Shown here piece by piece: positions 37,641-49,075 of a DNA stretch of 64,000 nt (position 1 is its first letter; each line of letters starts with the position of its first letter). A model generated the notes under the pieces. That model was not told where the DNA came from. It did no database searches and saw only the letters and a program-made list of their open reading frames with translations. The position numbers and the translations under genes were made by a program. This DNA comes from Ecdyonurus torrentis (taxonomy: Eukaryota > Arthropoda > Insecta > Ephemeroptera > Heptageniidae), in the NCBI GenBank assembly GCA_949318235.1, contig OX439137.1, forward strand, positions 2,180,909 to 2,244,908, given 5' to 3'.

Positions 37641-37851
37641 ATTTACGTCTAGGCAGGCTGGTCGGTGCAATCACATCAATCATGCACCTCCCGATACTGT
37701 GCGTCGTCATGGAATGCATGTAAACATGCATCGTGCAACGTGTTGTGCTCTCACACTTCACGTACCACGCACCCAGCAGTGTCTCGAACCTATACTCGGT
37801 GAGGAGTACAGAGTTACGAGTCAGCTGCCTTCACCACTCGGCCATACCAGC
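37641..37851 (-). mobile_element. tRNA-derived SINE
   Basis: Read on the minus strand it begins GCTGGTATGGCCGAGTGGTG. The A box TGGCCGAGTGG (37844-37834) has the form found in Ser/Leu class II tRNAs, and a B box GGTTCGAGAC follows at 37790-37781, a normal spacing for RNA polymerase III promoters. The remaining 130 bp is a more GC-rich body without tRNA structure. It is much less AT-rich than its surroundings. The acceptor stem and arms do not close as a functional tRNA, so a SINE is preferred over a tRNA gene. Confidence 0.75.
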
Positions 37852-38064
37852 TCGGTATTGCTGATAACAATATAATCTCCAAACTAATTAAGAGGTATTA
37901 ATTAGTAAGCTGTATACGTAAAATGATGCTAAAAATTACATCATTCGGTACACTCAGCGTAACTTTTTTTCAAGAAGTTTCAAAAGAACAATTAAAATCT
38001 AATTAGAAATAAAAATCACATTCCTTTGTAGCTGTACGTTATTATTTAATTAAAAAAGAATGAG

Positions 38065-38067
<3 letters not shown>

Positions 38068-38120
<53 letters not shown>
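38068..38120. repeat. (GA)n microsatellite
   Basis: About 26 GA units. Confidence 0.95.
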
Positions 38121-38122
<2 letters not shown>

Positions 38123-38354
38123 AAGTACAAACATATGTGATGATGAATGAAATTGGCGCACCACTCTGTCTATAATAAAACGTGAGGTAAAACCTTAGTG
38201 TATTGTGCGTGCGTACATATGTGTACAAGTCATCCACTAGTTCTTAGTAAAAAGAACCTCATCGTTGAAATAAGAGGTTGGTGAACGTGTAATTACTAAC
38301 TTGTCTAATTCATCTATATAAACTTAAATAAACAAAGCTAAAATAAAAAATAAA

Positions 38355-38689
38355 TTAAGGGAGTAGGGGACCGACGTCGGCCATTAGACGCAAACTTTTC
38401 TCGTCAAAAAAATTTAAAATTTTGCACATAATGATACTTCAGTTTGAGACAATTTTAAACATATAAAAATTTTGGGGGGTCATCGTGCAAACTACTTTTA
38501 TATGATTTTTTGAAATTTTAAGCCCATAAGGCCCAATGTTAATTTCAATTTTTTTTTCTTCTTTTCGGGACGGTCAAACATCATGAAATTTTCATCACGG
38601 CTAGGTGTGACCCTTAGCTACACAATGACACCAAATTTAGAACCGAATTCTAGTTTTTGAGATATAAGGTCGGTACCCTACTCCCTTAA
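38355..38689. mobile_element. Family D MITE, copy 5
   Basis: Complete, from TTAAGGGAGTAGGGGACCGA to GGTCGGTACCCTACTCCCTT and AA. Outside the TTAA borders the same AAGCTAAAATAAAAAATAAA string stands on both sides (38337-38354 and 38695-38714 approximately). Confidence 0.9.
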
Positions 38690-39429
38690 ACAAAAGCTAA
38701 AATAAAAAATAAAGTCAGGATTTTACACTACTTGTTATAAATAAATAAATAATAAATATGTTATTACGATTCAAACACATACTAAGTGTTCAAGAGATTC
38801 TTTTTACGTCACTATTTGGTCGCATTTTTATCTACTCTATATTACTCATATATATACTAATGAAATTCTGATACGTAATTTTCTTGTTCGTTGTTCGTGT
38901 GTTTTTTTCCTGCATGCCTGTGAAGTTTGGCTACAAAGAGACTACATTTTAAATAATTAATATTAATAAAAACACAATTTTTTATAATCGTTTATTTTAT
39001 TATTATTTTTTAGTAAGATATTTATTATTGTTTTATTCAACATCAAAATCACCTTTTTAGGTCAATGCAAATAGTTGTTAAATTTGTCTACGTTCAAAAC
39101 ATATCGACTAGACTAATATGGATCTATATATTTTATTTATAGAGATAGAACTTCGTTACTTTGAACATAGTAACTAGCTAGGGTAGTGTGCCATAGCCAA
39201 TCTTAGCTAGGCGGGATGAGAATAATGCAAGGAACCCTTAATTTTCTATTAATTTTGGCTTTACGGAACCACGTTATTATTATTATTTAATTTTATAACT
39301 ACACACTCTATGATGTGGGGGGAGGGGGCTATTATTATTATTTTGAGGAAACTACAACACCCAGGCCGGGATATAAGTTAAAATATATAATGCGGTTTTG
39401 AATTAAAGTTTCGTTATGTTTACACTTTG

Positions 39430-39797
39430 TTAAATTTCAAAATCAATGTTATTCAAATGGGCAAACTAATGCTTAATTTTCTCGAACCAGAAATAATTTT
39501 GAAATATAAAACAAAAAGTAATCGATAGAGCTTGGACATATCTATAACGTCAGAAAGTTTCAAAAAAAAGTTGTCGAACCAAAATTTTTTTAAACTGAAA
39601 AAACAAAAACACAATGCTAATCATATGCAAATTTTAATCCTAATTATCTCGAGTCACAAATATTGTTTGAATATTCTGTTAACTGGAGCTCGTAGATCAT
39701 GACATTTTTTTAACCCCCTTAAAGTTTTTAAAAAAAGTTGTCGAACCAATTTTGAGATATTTTGCTTTTGCTAGGTCTGAGGTTAATCCTTAAATAA
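39430..39797. repeat. Family G dispersed repeat, copy 2
   Basis: It matches 2516-2868 block by block, including TCAAAATCAATGTTATTCAA, ATGCTAATCATATGCAAATT, TTTTAACCCCCTTAAAG and TAGGTCTGAGGTTAATCC. Confidence 0.7.
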
Positions 39798-40172
39798 AAT
39801 TGTAACTGAGCTATAGCGCATAAGTCATTTGGATGTGTCCACCTTATAGTGGAAAAGTGTTTGATTGTTAAATTATGTGTTAATTATGTATAATTATATT
39901 GGCATATGTTTTAGCCAAAGTTCATGTTATATGGTTGAAAAAAAACCTCTATGCGCCTTAAATAGAGATTATAAGCTTTTACGTGGCTGTACAATGATTG
40001 TTTTGTTAGAAATTTTCATCAAAGGTTACGCCCAATACCTTTGACTTTACCATCTTAAAAGCTGTATCTATATTTTACAAAATACTTCAATATATTTTAC
40101 AAAATACTTCAATTTAAATGATTTATTTACCACTTATTACCAATATTGTAAGTTAATAATGTATAAGTACTT

Positions 40173-40494
40173 TTAAAGCAATAGACCACATGAAACAATA
40201 TGTGTTTTTTAATGATGAAACACAAAATAGGTTCTCTAAAACTGATGACAATTTTTACCAGAAAGAGCTCCACAAATGAGCGTTAAAATACTATTAATTA
40301 TGCAATTTGCGTGCATATTTCTATTTATGACGTCAGAAATATGCAAAAATTAGTATGAAAATGTTGTGCAGGTTGCATAAGCCGAAATTTTCTGATCACT
40401 AATTGGGGTTTAAGACAAACTTAAGTTATTTATGTACGTCCCATCAAGTGGTTTGTGATATAAATACCTGCTTTCTTCTGGTCTGTGCCTTTAT
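40173..40494. mobile_element. Family A MITE, copy 8
   Basis: It starts TTAAAGCAATAGACCACATG and ends TCTGGTCTGTGCCTTTATA. The centre is TTATGACGTCAGAAATATG. About 15 bases around the GCCCCACGAG block are missing. Confidence 0.85.
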
Positions 40495-41095
40495 ACATTA
40501 TTTGTTGAAAAATTTTACTATAAGAGTATGTAATTTAGCGCCTATTTTACACGAGAAGTTTCAATGAATAAGTTTTAACACGATAGCTAAAACTTTTCAA
40601 TTATATTATACTTGCAAGTAATGTTATTTAAAATTGTATTACATAACACAATTAGTATGAATTAGTAACTAAATATAGCTTTGGTTTTGACATCTTACAA
40701 GTCAAATGATGTATTATACAATGTGTCCTTATGGTGGGTAGAAAGGGTAAAATGTACATTAGTTATATACACAAATATTTTAAGTCTAGTAATTTGAGAG
40801 GAAATGTGGGGGTGGGTAAACATTGCCTCATCATGATATGTAAATTTTGTTTTTGCGTAATCTTGCTAAATCTAAAGATTAATATCGTTCTTTTTAGTAG
40901 TTTAGATTGCAGAAAGAAACAAATTTAAAATTAGTATTTTGTAATGTAGTAATTTCGTACAGAAATAGATAATTTTGTTTGTAACACATTTATTTGCAAA
41001 TATAAGAAAAACGTGATTAAACAAAATTATTAAATAAAAACAAATATGTTTTACTATAATACAGAAAAATTATCTGCAAAATTATATGTAATGTA

Positions 41096-41394
41096 TAGGG
41101 ACCGGATCTCCAGTTTGTTCAGTTTTTGAAATATGCATGCTAGGTCACATCTGAGTTCAGATGTTCACGAATCATGAAGTTTTATTGCCGAAAATGCAAA
41201 AAAGTTTGGACTGAAAAAAACTGATTTTTAAATTTGTAAACTGGGTCAGTTATTTTAAGTTTTTGTCAGTTTTTTCCAGTTTTTCTCAGTTTTTGGAAAC
41301 TGAAAATGGATTTTTACCACACAAAAACTTAAAACGACGTGTTTTAACAAAAAAAAAAAAAAAAGAAAAAAAAGAAAAAAAAAAAAAAAAAAAG

Positions 41395-41427
<33 letters not shown>

Positions 41428-41769
41428 CAATTTTTTTTTTAAATATATATTTTCAAATGAACACCATTAAAAATTGTTAAAAAGAATTTCAAAAAGACAA
41501 AAAACAGCTCTCATTGATACTCGCAAGTAAAGTGTATCGGATAATAATTAAACGGATTTTTTTTCATAAAAAAATATAAATTTTAACCTTCTTTGTTGAT
41601 AAATTTTCGTTTTTAAGTTAAAAATTATCAAAACTGAATTTCACTGTTTTTGTACAATTAAACTGAAAGTGAACTGATTTTGCCGTTTTTGCAAACTGAT
41701 TATGCAAAAAAACTGGACTGAATTCAGCACTGAAAATGCACATTTTCAAAACTGGAAATCCGGTCCCTA
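41096..41769. mobile_element. hAT-like non-autonomous element with 8 bp target duplication
   Basis: The ends TAGGGACCGGATCTCCAGTT and AACTGGAAATCCGGTCCCTA are inverted copies. Immediately outside, GTAATGTA is present on the left (41088-41095) and on the right (41770-41777), a perfect 8 bp target-site duplication. An 8 bp duplication with (C/T)AGGG ends is the signature of hAT transposons. The interior is AT-rich, with CAGTTTTT-type short repeats and A-rich tracts; no transposase is encoded. Confidence 0.92.
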
Positions 41770-41907
41770 GTAATGTATACTATGCCTATACTGCCATACA
41801 ATGTATGCCTAATACTGCCATATGCCATACTGCCTATAAAACTGCCTGAACTATTACTTATTAAATGCACGGAAACCGAAAATAGGGATTTAAGTAGGGT
41901 ACCGACG

Positions 41908-41935
41908 TCTCAAAACCCAACTGTATCGCCGTAGC

Positions 41936-41966
<31 letters not shown>

Positions 41967-42180
41967 TGCATCCCGCACAACATTTATTTTCATACTAATT
42001 TTTGCATGTTTCTGACGTCATAAACAGAAATATTCATGCAAATTGCATACTTTACAGTTTTTTCACGCTCCTGAGGGGCCACATTTACATTCTGGTAAAA
42101 ATTATCATCAGTTTTATAAATCCCATTTTGTGTTTAATGGTTAAAAAAGAACGCATTGTTTCATGTTTTCTATGCCTTTC
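41908..42180. mobile_element. Family A MITE, copy 9, fused to a family D end
   Basis: The family A part begins inside the element (CTCAAAACCCAACTGTATCG) and runs to CATGTTTTCTATGCCTTT. It is preceded directly by TTAAGTAGGGTACCGACG (41890-41907), a family D terminal stub, so one end was replaced. A poly-A tract interrupts it. Confidence 0.8.
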
Positions 42181-44169
42181 ATTATTACTTATTTATTTTT
42201 ATCTGAGTATATGGCGCAGAAACATTCTTTAGTTTTAAACCAAAAATAAACGTTTATTTCTATATATAAGCAATTATAAAGATGGACAATGTGACCGATT
42301 GTCATTTAACATTATATTGTATAAATTATCTATTTTTATATGTGCCATATTTATACAACACGTGCTTTTAACATGATGACGTAGGTAGCAACGTAAACCT
42401 CTTGCATATGTTTAGACAGACGAGAGAGAGAGAGAGAGAGAGAGAACACACAAGGTGGACTCAACCAAAGTCAGATAAAATTAGCAAGTTCAACGATTCT
42501 TAAAGAAAAAAAAATAGTAATTTTTAAAAAATTGACAGGTACAGTTATTAAATTAAAAAACCCATTACTAAAGGTTCTATTTGGCGCATAGAACTAAAAG
42601 TTTTGCGTTTGCTATCTGTACATATAGTGCTAAATTTACTTCATGTAGTACGTAAATAAATAAAAATGTAGTCTAATTGGTTCTCACTTTAACGAATGTA
42701 AAATAAGAAAATAAATAGTACCGAATAACGAGTGATTACATGACATTTCAGATGAAATTGTATTTAAATTATCTTTTGTATTTTGGATTGTAAAAAATTA
42801 TACCAATATTTATATATTGTAGTTATGCATGTACAGTTTTTGTTTTCAGTGTTTCTGTAGGTATAAAATTAAAAAAAAAAAATAAAAAAAATAAAATAAA
42901 CTGATTTTTTTTTTTTTTTTTTTTTGTATTCTGCATCATAACAACAACAACAACAACAAACAAACGGTTTATACACGAACAAGCCTTAATATTTATTTAT
43001 TTTTGTGAGAGCAATGAATAAAATAAAATAAAAAAAAAAAAAAAAAAAAAAAAAAGGAAAGGAAAAAAGGAAACCACGCGACAGACAGTAATGCTCCAGC
43101 GCACACTTATGACAGAAAAAAATATGATATTCATTAAAAAAAACTTAAAAATAAAATTAGTTATGTAGCTAAAACTGATTTTTCTGATTAACTTACTATT
43201 ATGATTGACTCTTCCTAAAGTCATAATTTTGTGCACAAGTTTGTAGTCAAGGACTTACTAGATATGTGACGTCACACAAGGGAGGAGGTTAGTTAAATAT
43301 AGAGATAAGACAAGTTTAGAAATAAATGTCAGTCAAAAGTTATTTTAACTTCACGTAACGTCATTTTTCATGTAAATATCATTGAGGGGTATCGTCGTTA
43401 CTACTCGACTGTAACACGAGGCCATTTGTAACATCGGGGTATGTAAATCAAGTCAAGTATCCGCTCTTTTAGAGCAGAAATCTACAACATAAAGCAAATA
43501 ATAATAATAATAAAAATAAACGATTTTTGACTCAATTCTTAATCAGTACCTGATTTCCCGCTTTAAATAGATCCTGTATGTGAAAAATCCAACATACATA
43601 TTTATGATATCACCTATTTTAACCCTTTCTCTTTCAATGCAGCCTAAAAAACTTTTTAAGTTACGTAACTTTTATAGGTAAACCCCAATACACAATTTTT
43701 ATTTTATATTGTAGATGTTGAGTTCATGACGTTATAAATTCTAAAAGTTGCCTTACATTAATATCACTTTTAAAAATTTTATTTTTGAAAAGCTTAAATT
43801 TGTTGCAAAAGACCTGTATTTCGATTAAATTTATTTTTTACATAACTTAAGTCCATCAGAAAGAGAGAGAGAATATAGTATTTAACATATTTATTATTAT
43901 CATTTTTATCATTTTTTTCCTTTTCCTTTTCCTTTTTTTTTTTTTTTTTTTTTTTTTTGAAGTGATTAAATTTTTAATCAAAAACAGTATATTATCTTAC
44001 AAGTTAAAGGTCTTGTTAGACGGGGTCCAAAAGTAATGGACCCAGCAAGTGTCCCAAACACTAGGTCAATACAGTAGAAATAAGACCTAATAACCTAATT
44101 TTATCATTCTACACGAGAATTAAAAAAAAAAAAAAAAAAAAAATGAAAATTATACTTTTAGCATAAAAA

Positions 44170-44230
<61 letters not shown>

Positions 44231-44324
44231 TAAAACCAAAACAAAAGTTAGAAGCCAAATAGGTCAATCCAAATCATTCACTATATAAAATAAATTGTTT
44301 AAAAACATCGCGTAAAGAAAATCA
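42181..44324. other. Intronic stretch without recognised gene
   Basis: It includes a short GA tract (42422-42445), A- and T-rich homopolymers (42903-42925, 43030-43054 and 43936-43958), a lone TGACGTCA at about 43266 and a (TA)n run (44172-44227). No coding exon is supported. Confidence 0.5.
44172..44227. repeat. (TA)n microsatellite
   Basis: About 28 TA units. Confidence 0.95.
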
Positions 44325-44668
44325 TTAAAGGAATAGACCAGAGAAAAACATAAGCATTTATATCAAACAACACTTGATGTCACTTACATAAATAACTTTA
44401 GTTTGTCTCAAAAGCTCAACAGTAGCTCCGTATCAGTGATCAGGAAATTCTATTTATGCAACCCGAACAACATTTTCATACTAATTTTTGCATGTTTCTG
44501 ACGTCCTGAACACAAATTTTCACGCAAATTGCATACTTTACAGTTTTTTCACGCTCTCTCGTGAGGCTACATTAACATTCTGGTAAAAATTGTCAATAGT
44601 TTTCAAGATCCCATTTCGTGTTTATTCATTACAAAGCACATGTTGTTCTATGTGGTCTATGGCTTTAA
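44325..44668. mobile_element. Family A MITE, copy 10 (opposite orientation)
   Basis: It opens TTAAAGGAATAGACCAGAGA and ends TATGTGGTCTATGGCTTTAA. The central octamer has mutated to TGACGTCC. Confidence 0.9.
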
Positions 44669-45249
44669 ATATAATTACGTATGAAAAGAAAGGTTAAAGT
44701 GTTGCAAAAAAATATGTGACACATTTTCTAATTTTAACTTTGTAATTTTCGCACATAAACAAAACTATAACATTTCTTGTAAATTTAAAAGACAATTATT
44801 TTTACAGTCATGCTTAAAATTAAATTTTGCGTTGAAATAAAAGTAAAAAGAAAAAGTCATGTTTATTTATAGCACATTTGCCAACAATATTATAACTTTT
44901 ATTTATAACTTATGATTCTGTAGTCATTATGGTTCATATTTATGTATGTTTTTGTATTATTTTAACACTTGTGTAAGGGGAAATTTATTATTCTTTCTAT
45001 GTTTGATAATTTTTAATCCAACTAGATGTTCGTTTATTTTTCTTTTATAAATTGACTTTAAGGATAAATATTTTTATACCCATTTTACGTTACTATACGA
45101 GCTTTTTTTTTCTAACATTTTTTAGCATTACATTAATTAATGCAAGTTTTTATTTTTTTATTATTTTTTATATTTTTTTTTTTTGTTGCTAGTTATATTG
45201 TGTTATTGTGCTTCAACCAATATTGTGCTGTCCCCGACATGACATAGGA

Positions 45250-45490
45250 AAATAAAAATCATTTTGCCAGTTAAAAAACCACTATGCAATATTTTTGAGA
45301 GCATTGATGCTGTAAATATGTTGAGCTAGCATCTCAAGTATGTGAGAAAAATAACAGTACCAAAAAATTAACCGATTTTCCAAAGAAAACAGCCAAAAAC
45401 GAAGTTTGTCCTATGCTGAGCAATGTTATTTACTACTCCAGTATGGCCTCCAAGTGCATTAAATGTGACGCCATGCGCATAGACCCTATA
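45250..45490. mobile_element. Family B element, copy 4 (left part replaced)
   Basis: It shares ATTTTTGAGAGCATTGATGC, AAGTATGTGAGAAAAATAAC and CATAGACCCTATA with the other copies; the octamer is altered to TGACGCCA. The preceding ATTGTGTTATTGTGCTTCAA also resembles sequence near 21990. Confidence 0.65.
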
Positions 45491-45735
45491 GAGAATCAAT
45501 GGAAACTCTAGACAGGCTGGTCTTACTGTAACATTACTGTATTTTGCGGTTATAATGTGCAAAATAATATAATAATAAAAAAAAAAAAATTACGGAACCA
45601 AACAAAATTAGTATAAAGTATACTGTACTGTATAGGCATTTATTTATTCATAAGGGTTTTGTCTTGTCATAGTTAACTTTTTTGTTTGTTTGAATTTAAA
45701 TTTAAATATATACATACTGTACAGTGATATAATTA

Positions 45736-45769
<34 letters not shown>

Positions 45770-46510
45770 AAATTTAGAAAAATTTTCTTTGTATTAACAT
45801 TTCTGTTATTCTCTCTCTCTCTCTCTCAATTTGACTTGTACAGTCATTTTACTAAAAAATGAAATTGTATTGGCTTATGGCCATACAATTCTATCAGATG
45901 GAGATTTCAGTTGACACAAAACTCTATCTAAATACATTCTATTCCCATAATATGCCAATAGAAATTCATTTTAGTACCAAAAAAAACATATATGAAATTG
46001 GAAATAAATACAGAAACCTACTAAAAATTGGTAACACAAAAAATAGACATACCTCCCAATCGTAAAGTTTTGAGTATCTACTCATGTTACACCTGGCAAC
46101 TGCAATCAGTATGTACTCATGTTACAACTGCAATCTCATATCAGACTGATATCATCATATAGAGTACACAGTTGCATTACAATACAAAGATGTATTATAA
46201 TGATAGATAAATTGGTATAGGTCATAGGATAAATATGCACCTTCATTATTACTTACAATATAATATAAAACAATGATAATAAATAGTAATATTTATAATA
46301 AACTGCTCTTCTATTTACTATACATCATTTAGGTCAAGAACAGATATACACAGTTTTATTATTATTAATAATTTCATTGCTATATATGAAACATCTGTAC
46401 ATAAAAATTAATACGTCTTGTTTGTGCTGACGTCATGAGTGATTTTATTTTAAGGGTTATTGTTATGGCGTATTTATATATTTATTTGTTGCATAACTTT
46501 GCGCAGAAAT

Positions 46511-46802
46511 TTAAAGGCATAGAAACAACATGTTCTTTAACGCAAAATGGGATCTATTCAAAACTGTTGATAATTTTTACCAGAATGTAAATGTGGCCTC
46601 ACAAGAGAGCGTGAAAAAACTGTAAAGTATGCAATTTGCGTCAGAAACACGCAAAATCTAGCAACAAAAAATGTTGTGCGGATCAAAATTTTCTGATCAC
46701 TGTTACAGTTGGGTTTTGAGACAAACTAAAATTATTTATGTACGTCCCATCAAGTGTTTTGTGATATAAATGCTATTGTTTTCATGTTGTCTATGCTTTT
46801 AA
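46511..46802. mobile_element. Family A MITE, copy 11
   Basis: It starts TTAAAGGCATAGAAACAACA and ends ATGTTGTCTATGCTTTTAA. A deletion removes the central octamer, leaving GCGTCAGAAACACG. Confidence 0.88.
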
Positions 46803-46917
46803 ATTAAATATCGTTGTTTTAAGTGAAAATTGTTATTCTACTGCGCAGTTAAAAAAAAAAAAAAAAGTTAAAAAAAATTATATTTGTACATTATATCATT
46901 CCAACTCTTCTATACTC

Positions 46918-47050
46918 GACTCAAAAAGCCTCAGCCGATTCATCGTTTTACCACTAATGTATCGCCCATTTTCTTGTGCGCATTTCACAGGGGGGCGGCT
47001 GGGCGATACCGTAAAAGGTCGGACGGCAGGTGACTCAGGCTTTTTGAGAC
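46918..47050. repeat. Small foldback element S
   Basis: GACTCAAAAAGCCTCAGCCG faces GTGACTCAGGCTTTTTGAGA, and the inner CGTTTTACC and TGTATCGCCCA match inversely with TGGGCGATACCGTAAAAGG. It lies about 290 bases downstream of the exon at 47342. Confidence 0.75.
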
Positions 47051-47341
47051 AATTGTATATTTCTCGTACCTATGCACTCTAAATGACACGTTGTTCGCTT
47101 TACTTTGTTGTGTGGTATAGAAATCATTCTTATTATAGAGGAGCACAATTCCAAACAGCCCCTGAGATAACATCCCTATTGGACGAGCTGACATAAAATT
47201 ATAAAGAGACATTTTTTTGTCGCCCTGAAAAAAAACTGTTTTGTTGTACAGTAAAGCCTCAATAAAAATACTTGTAATGATCGATTATTACAATTAAAAT
47301 TTATCACGCTACGTTCTGAAATAGAAAAGATTGATACTCAC

Positions 47342-47407
47342 TTCTTCGCTGTGTTTGATATCCTCTCCATCTCCTGCACCACCATCCTGTCTGTCAGGAT
47401 CAATCTC
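47342..47407 (-). CDS. PPP1R12A-like: MYPT-like gene, short acidic exon
   Basis: This 66 bp exon encodes EIDPDRQDGGAGDGEDIKHS and EE. The acceptor is TTTTATTTCAG just right of 47407 and the donor is GTGAGT at 47341-47336; both borders are phase 0. It follows the inhibitory-site exon directly (VVHVDMD then EIDPDRQD). In vertebrate MYPT1 an acidic, Asp/Glu-rich stretch also follows the Thr853 motif. No other domain. The next exon to the left by phase has not been found. Confidence 0.82.
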
Positions 47408-47496
47408 CTGAAATAAAACAAAACAAAATTACAATATACTAACATTTTTTTTTGTCAAATGATTATTGAATGTGATCAGTGATCAGTCTTGTAGTC

Positions 47497-47560
<64 letters not shown>

Positions 47561-48148
47561 GTTGTTTGTGGTTAATTGTGATGCTGTAAACCCCCATCAT
47601 CATAATTTTCTTAGCATCTCATATTGTATAACTTTAAGGTACATAGTACGTGACCGACTGATTTCTCTCAAACTACACGGTTGTAAATTATAGTATAAAC
47701 ACAAAATAAAGAAGAAATGTTACTTAAAAGTTAACCTCTGTCAAACATGTAAAAACACGATCAAATATTTAAGTTATTACTCTTTAAAGATAACATGTAA
47801 AGGTGGAAATTCAAATTTTAGTCAAATTAGAAACTTTTTAAAATTAAAAATAATAAAACTTTTTGTTGGAACATTTTTTTTCTTTTTTAAATTTACTCGA
47901 TTTTATTTGAAAATTATATTGTTTGTTTTGTTGGAAATAAATAATGTACAAAAAATTAATGTGAAAATATAGTTCTTCTTTTAGCGATTTGCGGTCCAAG
48001 TCGGTCTCCTTCTACGCTAATATTAATTTTACAATATATAGACTAAAAAAATAAAAAAGAAGATGTTTTGGGTGAGATGGAGATTACTTACATATAGATA
48101 CTTAGATATATATGTATAATATGTATGGGTGAGATGTAGATTACTTAC
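47408..48148. other. Short MYPT intron
   Basis: It holds a 59-base poly-A (47501-47559) and a decayed relative of the 7839-8242 element (about 47700-48005, ending GGTCCAAGTCGGTCTCC). No gene. Confidence 0.6.
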
Positions 48149-48258
48149 ATCCATATCCACATGTACGACACCTGTTGATCGTCTCTTAGGTCTTCTTCTT
48201 CGTTGTATGACTGCCTGAGTGGCTTGAGCATTGCGACTGTCATTCTCCTTGTCTTGAT
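48149..48258 (-). CDS. PPP1R12A-like: MYPT-like gene, exon with the Rho-kinase inhibitory Thr motif
   Basis: This 110 bp exon has acceptor ATGTTTCAG right of 48258 and donor GTAAGT at 48148-48143. Its first two bases complete an Asp codon begun by the last base of the exon at 54618. The product reads DQDKENDSRNAQATQAVIQ and then RRRRPKRRSTGVVHVDMD. RRRPxxKRRSTGV is the conserved context of vertebrate MYPT1 Thr853 (and the related Thr696 site); phosphorylation of this Thr by Rho-associated kinase inhibits myosin phosphatase. The Thr codon is at 48175-48173. This exon is the anchor of the gene identification; the precise paralogue cannot be decided without the ankyrin and coiled-coil parts. Confidence 0.87.
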
Positions 48259-48392
48259 CTGAAACATTCAAACAACAATTCTATCAGTCAGTTGTTACAG
48301 GAAAAAAAAAAAAAAAAAAAAAAAAGATCAGACATTTATAACATAACACATAATACATCCCTCAATATTTCTGTAGTCTAACAAACTGTACC

Positions 48393-48598
48393 GACAAAAA
48401 TAACTACATAATAATTATGCTAGCTCATTTTTAGCACAATTTGTTCAATACAGCATAATTTATGCCACACTGCATAATAACTTTGTTACAAAGTATAAAT
48501 AAAGTACAGCATAATTATCTATGTTGTTCTGATTTAACATTATTTATGCTATAATGACATAAATATAGCATAAATTACGTCATTTATTATTTCCGTGT
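48393..48598. repeat. Family H palindromic MITE, copy 4
   Basis: It opens CGACAAAAATAACTACATAA and closes TTATTATTTCCGTG, with TAATTATGCTAGCTCATTTT near the left and TAGCATAAATTACGTCATTT near the right. Confidence 0.65.
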
Positions 48599-48689
48599 GG
48601 GGTTAAAAAACTGTAAAATATACATCTTTAGGAAATCATGATGTTATGAAATCCAGGTCTACAATAGTAAAAAAAAAAAAAAAAAATTT

Positions 48690-49075
48690 AATTTATTGAT
48701 GTTGGCTTTCACGGTTCGATGTATGGGATGCATTGCTAGTCTGTGAGACTCTAGCGGGATAACCGTGGCGGGTGTTATTGTTCTTCTTGTCTTCACGACG
48801 TTGGGCGCATCTTCAGGTGTGCCTGAAACGTCGAAACGAAACAAGAAGAAGAACAACACCCGCCACGGTTATCCCGCTAGAGGCCGACGCAGCCGTCAGT
48901 CGGTCTTTTTGCGACAAAGACCGTTAGAGTGCGCTAGAGTTAGGATTGGTCTAACTTTTTGCGCAAAGCCAATCGGGAGCCAGCGATAGTTGTCGCACGG
49001 TTATCGCTCAGGCAGCGATTGACGGCTGCTTCGGCCTCTAGAGTCTCACAGACTAGCAATGCATCACAAAATATT
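48690..49075. mobile_element. GC-rich three-level nested foldback element
   Basis: The outer arms are ATGCATTGCTAGTCTGTGAG and CTCACAGACTAGCAATGCAT. A second pair, CTAGCGGGATAACCGTGGCG and CGCCACGGTTATCCCGCTAG, encloses GTCTTCACGACGTTGGGCGC and GCCTGAAACGTCGAAACG. A third pair, AGGCCGACGCAGCCGTCAGT and ATTGACGGCTGCTTCGGCCT, lies between the second pair's right arm and the outer right arm. It is far more GC-rich than its surroundings. The CTGAAGATGCGCC...CGAAACGTCG style pair on the minus strand resembles ends I associate with Penelope-like or other retroelements, but that link is tentative. Confidence 0.7.

Noticed and set aside
37641..37851. Functional tRNA-Ser or tRNA-Leu gene
   Set aside because: A and B boxes are good, but acceptor and anticodon stems do not close and a 130 bp unrelated tail follows; SINE is the better reading.
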